Shown here one piece after another: positions 60,320-64,000 of a DNA stretch of 64,000 nt. The DNA lies in NCBI RefSeq assembly GCF_007993935.1, contig NZ_VITY01000017.1, forward strand, positions 62,001 to 126,000, read 5' to 3'. How positions within the stretch are numbered: position 1 is the stretch's first letter; each line of letters begins with the position of its first letter. This DNA comes from Bradyrhizobium macuxiense (GTDB taxonomy: Bacteria > Pseudomonadota > Alphaproteobacteria > Rhizobiales > Xanthobacteraceae). A program made the translations under genes and the position numbers. Below the pieces are notes generated by a model, which was not told where the DNA came from, ran no database searches, and saw nothing but the letters and a program-made list of their open reading frames with translations.

Positions 60320-60985
60320 GTGAGCGGCGGCAAGAGAATGCGCAAAGGTGCGGCAGCGAAGCCTGCGACGGCACGCCGCGCGGCCAAAAAGCCCGTGATG
60401 GAGCCGGCCGAGCCCGCGATGGATCTCGCGGTCGGACGCCGCATCCGCGATCTGCGCCGCGCCAAGCAGATGTCGCTGGAGCTGGTCGCCGCACGCACCG
60501 ATTTGTCGATCGGCTTCATCAGCCAGATCGAGCGCGGCCTGTCGTCGCCCTCGCTGCGCGTGCTGGCGACATTGGCCGACGTGCTCGGCGTCGGCATCGC
60601 CGCGCTGTTCGGCGCGGCGCCGAAAGATGAGAGCGCCGGCGGCGTCGTGACCCGCGAGGTGCAGCGCGCCGAGCTGAAACTGTGGCGCACCGGCATTTCA
60701 AAGCAGCTGCTCAGCCCCGCCGGCAGCGAGAGCCGGCTCAATCTGTTCCTGGTGCATCTCGACCCCGGCGGCAACACCGGCGACGAGTTCTATACCCATG
60801 ACGGCGAAGAGGCCGGCCTTGTGCTGCAGGGCGAGATGACGCTGACGGTGGACACCGAGACCTGGACGCTGAAGCAGGGCGACAGCTTTCGCTTCGCAAG
60901 CCGCAGGCCGCACCGCTTCTCCAATCCGGCGCGCGATGCGAAGGCCGTGGTGCTGTGGGTGAACTGCGTGACGGCGGCGGGGTGA
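60320..60985 (+). CDS. XRE-family regulator with C-terminal cupin domain (PuuR-like)
   Basis: 221 residues; GTG start with GAAGGAAG upstream (an ATG at 60338 is an alternative). After a basic, Ala-rich N-terminus comes the helix-turn-helix: GRRIRDLRRAKQMSLELVAA, then RTDLSIGFISQIERGLSSPS. The cupin domain follows: GDEFYTHDGEEAGLVLQGEM, then WTLKQGDSFRFASRRPHRF. This architecture (PuuR and relatives) senses amines or amino acids. Divergent from the amino-acid importer, with a dyad in the gap. Likely controls the importer and the PuuB-like oxidase. Confidence 0.92.
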   Translation: MSGGKRMRKGAAAKPATARRAAKKPVMEPAEPAMDLAVGRRIRDLRRAKQMSLELVAARTDLSIGFISQIERGLSSPSLRVLATLADVLGVGIAALFGAAPKDESAGGVVTREVQRAELKLWRTGISKQLLSPAGSESRLNLFLVHLDPGGNTGDEFYTHDGEEAGLVLQGEMTLTVDTETWTLKQGDSFRFASRRPHRFSNPARDAKAVVLWVNCVTAAG

Positions 60986-61003
60986 GGCCCCGCTCTCTCC
61001 ACC

Positions 61004-61127
61004 GTCGTCCCGGCGCAGGCCGGGATCCATTACTACAGGATTATGTTGTCGAACAAAAAGCTGCGGCCCCAGCGTCGCGCCATAACTCACATTCGTGGTT
61101 ATGGGTCCCGGCTTTCGCCGGGACGAC
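61004..61127. repeat. Interspersed palindromic element, second full copy
   Basis: Same family as 55626-55767: ends GTCGTCCCGGC and GCCGGGACGAC, with GTGGTTATGGGTCCCGGC in the right half and a related core. Lies between the convergent XRE-cupin and xanthine-dehydrogenase-family genes, so it may end both transcripts. Confidence 0.8.
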
Positions 61128-61161
61128 ACCTGTTGTTGCGGAGCCCTCACGTCAAGACGCG

Positions 61162-63429
61162 TCAGCCCAGCCTCATCACCACTTCCTCGATCTTGATCGG
61201 GAAATTCCGCACGCGGATGCCGGTGGCGTGGAACACGGCGTTGGCGACGGCGCCGGCGCTGCCGGTGATGCCGATCTCGCCGACGCCCTTGATGCCGAGC
61301 GGGTTGACGTGCGGATCGTGCTCGTCGACCGTGATGACCTCCATCGGCGGCACGTCGGCATTTACGGGCACATGATACTCGGCGAGGTTGGCATTGAGGA
61401 TGCGCCCCGAACGATGGTCCATCACCGCCTCCTCATGCAGCGCGAAGGAGAGCCCCCAGATCATGCCGCCGCGCAGCTGGCTCTGCACCATCAACGGATT
61501 GATGATGCGGCCGGCCGCGAACGCGCCGACCAGCCGCGTGGCGCGGATCTGGCCGAGCTCCGGATCGACCTTGACCTCGGCGAACACAGCGCCATGCGCG
61601 TGCATCGCATATTGCGACTGCGCCGCCGCATCCGCTGCGCCGCTGCCGGTGGCGTCGACCTCGGCGAGGCCGGCGCGCGCCAGGATCTCGGCATAGCTCT
61701 CGCTGCGTGCGTCATCGTCGCGGCGATGCAGCCGTCCACCGCGCGCCACCACGCCGGCATTGCCGGCGCCGAACAGCGGCGAGCGCTCGTCCGTGGTCGC
61801 AAGCTCGGCGAGTTTTGCGATCACCGCCGCACCGGCATTGTGGATTGCGGCGCCGACGGTCGCGGTATGCCCCGACCCGCCGGCGATGCCGGCATCGGGC
61901 AGATCGGAGCTGCCGGAGCGGAACGTCAGCTGGTCGAAATCCACCCCGAGCGAGTCGGCCGAGATTTGCGCCAGCGCGGTCCAGGCGCCCTGCCCCATGT
62001 CATGCGCGCCTGTCTCCATCACGCCCTTGCCATCGGCGCGGATCACCGCGCGCGCATTGCCCTGGAACATGATCGCCGGGAACGTCGCGGTCCCCATGCC
62101 CCAGCCGACCAGAAAGCCGTTCTCGTCGCGCATCTGCTTCGGCTGCAGCGGACGTCCCGCCCAGCCGAAACGTTCGGCGGCCCTGGCGTAGCACTGCCGC
62201 AGCGCCTTGGAGGAGAACGGCTTGCCGGTGGTCGGCTCGACCTCGGCATAGTTCTTCAGCCGGAACTCCAAGGGATCGATGCCGCAGGCGAACGCCGCCT
62301 CGTCGATCGCGCTTTCCAGCACGATCGATCCGGTGGCCTCGCCCGGCGCGCGCATGAACAGCGGCGTGCCGGTGTCGACGCGCACGGCTTCATGCGCAGT
62401 GCGGATCGCGGGGCTGGCATAGAGCGTGTGCGAGGCGTCGGCCGCGGGCTCGTAGAAATCGTCGAAGCTCGACGTCGTGACCCGCGCCTCATGATTGATC
62501 ACGGCAATCACGCCGGCATCGTCGGTCCCGATCCGGATGCGCTGGCGGGTCGGCGGACGATGGCCGACCGGGCCATACATTTGGCTGCGCCGAAGCACCA
62601 GCTTGACCGGACGCCCGATCAGCTTCGCGGCCATGATGCCGAGCACCTGCGGCCCGGAGATCAGCCCCTTGGAGCCGAAGCCGCCGCCGAGGAACGGGCT
62701 GTTGATGTGGATGTTCGCCGGCGGAATCCCGAACAGGCCGGCGATCCGCATCTGGGCGAACCCCATGCCCTGGCTCGGCGTGTCGATGAACAGGCGGTCG
62801 CCATCCCACACCGCGACCATCGCATGCGGCTCCATCGCGTTGTGATATTGCGCCGGGGTCTGGTAGGTGGCATCGGTCAGCTTCGTAGCCGCAGTCATGC
62901 CGGCGTCGATGTCGCCATGGCGGACTTCGGCGGGATTGCCGATGCCGACCACCGGCGGCGCGTAAGCTTCGCCGGCGTCGAGGCCGACGCGCGCGATCTC
63001 GACCTGGTAGCGCGGCGACAGCAGCGCCGCGCCTTCGGTCGCGGCCTCCAGCGTCTCGGCGATCACGACCGCGATCGCCTGGTTTGCATAGCGCACCTCG
63101 TCGCTCTGCAACAGCTCCATGCGGAACGCGAACGGATTGCCCTTGGCATCGGGGTCTTCCGCGAGCTCCGGCTTGTGCGCCGGGGTCATCACGTCGATCA
63201 CGCCGGGGTGGCGCTTGGCGGCGGTGACATCGAGCGCGGTGACGCGGCCGCGCGCGATGCAGCTGGTCGCGATCACGGCATAGGCCATGCCGGCCGGATG
63301 ATTGTCGGCGGCATAGCGGGCCTTGCCGGTGACTTTCAGCACGCCGTCGGTGCGGGTCATCGGCTGGCCGATGTTCGAGCCATGCCGGATATGGGCGGGG
63401 TCGCGGGTCAGACTGAGTTCAACCGTCAT
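61162..63429 (-). CDS. Xanthine dehydrogenase family, molybdopterin-binding subunit
   Basis: 755 residues. Domain order is that of the large subunit of CoxL/XdhB-type hydroxylases: N-terminal HIRHGSNIGQPMTRTDGVLK, then VTGKARYAADNHPAGM, the Moco-binding FLGGGFGSKGLISGPQVLG, a Gln loop (GAHDMGQGAWTALAQI), and near the end the catalytic Glu in GIKGVGEIGITGSAGAVANA. The CoxL-specific AYRCSFR-type active-site loop is not present, so this is not CO dehydrogenase. Three bases separate it from the FAD subunit gene; the [2Fe-2S] subunit should lie beyond the window. It hydroxylates a purine, aldehyde or aromatic heterocycle, unspecified. Confidence 0.93.
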   Translation of the reverse strand: MTVELSLTRDPAHIRHGSNIGQPMTRTDGVLKVTGKARYAADNHPAGMAYAVIATSCIARGRVTALDVTAAKRHPGVIDVMTPAHKPELAEDPDAKGNPFAFRMELLQSDEVRYANQAIAVVIAETLEAATEGAALLSPRYQVEIARVGLDAGEAYAPPVVGIGNPAEVRHGDIDAGMTAATKLTDATYQTPAQYHNAMEPHAMVAVWDGDRLFIDTPSQGMGFAQMRIAGLFGIPPANIHINSPFLGGGFGSKGLISGPQVLGIMAAKLIGRPVKLVLRRSQMYGPVGHRPPTRQRIRIGTDDAGVIAVINHEARVTTSSFDDFYEPAADASHTLYASPAIRTAHEAVRVDTGTPLFMRAPGEATGSIVLESAIDEAAFACGIDPLEFRLKNYAEVEPTTGKPFSSKALRQCYARAAERFGWAGRPLQPKQMRDENGFLVGWGMGTATFPAIMFQGNARAVIRADGKGVMETGAHDMGQGAWTALAQISADSLGVDFDQLTFRSGSSDLPDAGIAGGSGHTATVGAAIHNAGAAVIAKLAELATTDERSPLFGAGNAGVVARGGRLHRRDDDARSESYAEILARAGLAEVDATGSGAADAAAQSQYAMHAHGAVFAEVKVDPELGQIRATRLVGAFAAGRIINPLMVQSQLRGGMIWGLSFALHEEAVMDHRSGRILNANLAEYHVPVNADVPPMEVITVDEHDPHVNPLGIKGVGEIGITGSAGAVANAVFHATGIRVRNFPIKIEEVVMRLG

Positions 63430-63432
63430 GCG

Positions 63433-64000
63433 TTACGCTCCTGCAACGGATGAGAAGGGAGAGCCGGGCAGCGCCGGAATACGATCCGGCGTGCCTCTGG
63501 CAGCAAGGGTAAGCGCGCGCACGACGATGCGCTGCGCGAGCTCGATCTTGAAGGCGTTGTCGCCGGACGGCTTTGCGCCTGACAGCGCGGCGCGCGCCGC
63601 CTCGCGATAAACAGCCGCATCCGGCGCGGCACCCGCGAGCACCTGCTCGGCCTCGCGCGCGCGCCACGGCTTTGCCGCAACGCCGCCAAGCGCGAGCCGG
63701 GCGTCGCGGATCCTGCCGTCCTCGATGCGCAGGCTAGCCGCAGCCGAGACCACCGCGAAGGCGTAGGACGTGCGCTCGCGCACCTTGATGTAGCGGGCAT
63801 GCCTGGCGAAGCCTTTCGCCTCAGTCGGCAGGCGCAGCGCGACGATCAGGTCGCCACGCTCCAGCGCGGTCTCGCGCTCAGGCGTCTCGCCGGGCAGACG
63901 ATGCAGCGCCTCGAGCGGCAGCTCGCGCCGGCCGCCTTTGCCCTCGATCTCGACGATCGCATCGAGCCCGACCAGCGGCACGCAGAAGTCAGACGGATGG
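63433..64000 (-). CDS. Xanthine dehydrogenase family, FAD-binding subunit (M), truncated by window end
   Basis: About 189 residues of the C-terminal part; the frame is open through base 64000 (…HPSDFCVPLVGLDAIVEIEG). This HPSDFCVPLVALDA-type strand is typical of the medium, FAD-binding subunit, followed by the CO-dehydrogenase-flavoprotein C-terminal domain (LALGGVAAKPWRAREAEQVL). It takes electrons from the Mo centre via Fe-S clusters. The N-terminal FAD loop lies outside the window. Start of transcription is therefore to the right. Confidence 0.92.
   Translation of the reverse strand, partial: HPSDFCVPLVGLDAIVEIEGKGGRRELPLEALHRLPGETPERETALERGDLIVALRLPTEAKGFARHARYIKVRERTSYAFAVVSAAASLRIEDGRIRDARLALGGVAAKPWRAREAEQVLAGAAPDAAVYREAARAALSGAKPSGDNAFKIELAQRIVVRALTLAARGTPDRIPALPGSPFSSVAGA

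Noticed and set aside
60955..63453. 832-codon rightward open frame opposite the molybdoenzyme gene
   Set aside because: Longer than the real gene, but its translation lacks motifs, while the leftward frame has all xanthine-dehydrogenase-family signatures.

Overview
The window reads as a chromosomal segment of a high-GC alphaproteobacterium, most likely Bradyrhizobium or a close relative. The signs are gene-family content (many ABC, TRAP-TAXI and Bug solute-binding proteins, MFS carriers, LysR/MarR regulators), GC-rich codon use throughout, and several families of intergenic inverted-repeat elements typical of this group. The genus is inferred from family resemblance, not from a search. Gene density is high. 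I see no rRNA, CRISPR array, transposase, integrase or phage gene. One tRNA gene (tRNA-Ile, CAT anticodon) is present.

Layout. 1-3940: the 3' end of lon, a MITE-like inverted-repeat element, a small PsiF-like exported protein, and an OFA-family (oxalate/formate type) MFS carrier. 3941-8784: a molybdenum-cofactor group with TusA-like, MobB, a MoeA fused to a periplasmic-binding-like domain, and a second, degenerate MoeA-like protein. 8968-12307: three solute-binding proteins of three different transporter classes, none with membrane partners here. 12418-14058: tRNA-Ile(CAT), a terminator, a membrane protein with a cyclic-nucleotide-binding domain, and about 540 bp with no convincing gene.

14059-28895: the most interesting block, a 13-gene sugar/polyol regulon. 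A ten-gene leftward operon runs from a SorC-type regulator through a five-gene ABC importer, an EryA-like FGGY kinase, a 2-hydroxyacid dehydrogenase and a class II aldolase to a GlpD/EryB-like dehydrogenase. A divergent three-gene operon encodes a ribulokinase-like FGGY kinase, a HAD phosphatase and a second class II aldolase. The two share a short intergenic region with a perfect inverted repeat, the likely SorC operator. The substrate is not identifiable from sequence; a four- or five-carbon polyol or ketose is the best guess.

29120-33785: a DASS anion transporter, a class III CoA-transferase, a citryl-CoA-lyase-like protein and an amidohydrolase, apparently an uptake, CoA-activation and cleavage route for a hydroxy di- or tricarboxylate. 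33739-48495: organic-acid and aromatic catabolism with three MFS carriers, two LysR regulators, threonine ammonia-lyase, a monooxygenase/hydrolase/MFS/M24-hydrolase operon, and a Rieske dioxygenase operon ending in its own MarR regulator; its promoter carries a perfect 20-bp palindrome. 48643-56278: an AraC-type regulator, a DUF2066-like protein, an alcohol dehydrogenase-like protein, two enoyl-CoA hydratases flanking a gamma-glutamyltransferase-family protein, and a NIPSNAP-like protein. 56339-60985: an amine/amino-acid cluster with a PuuB-like FAD oxidase, a polar amino-acid ABC importer and a divergent XRE-cupin regulator. 61162-64000: two subunits of a xanthine-dehydrogenase-family molybdoenzyme, the second cut by the window end.
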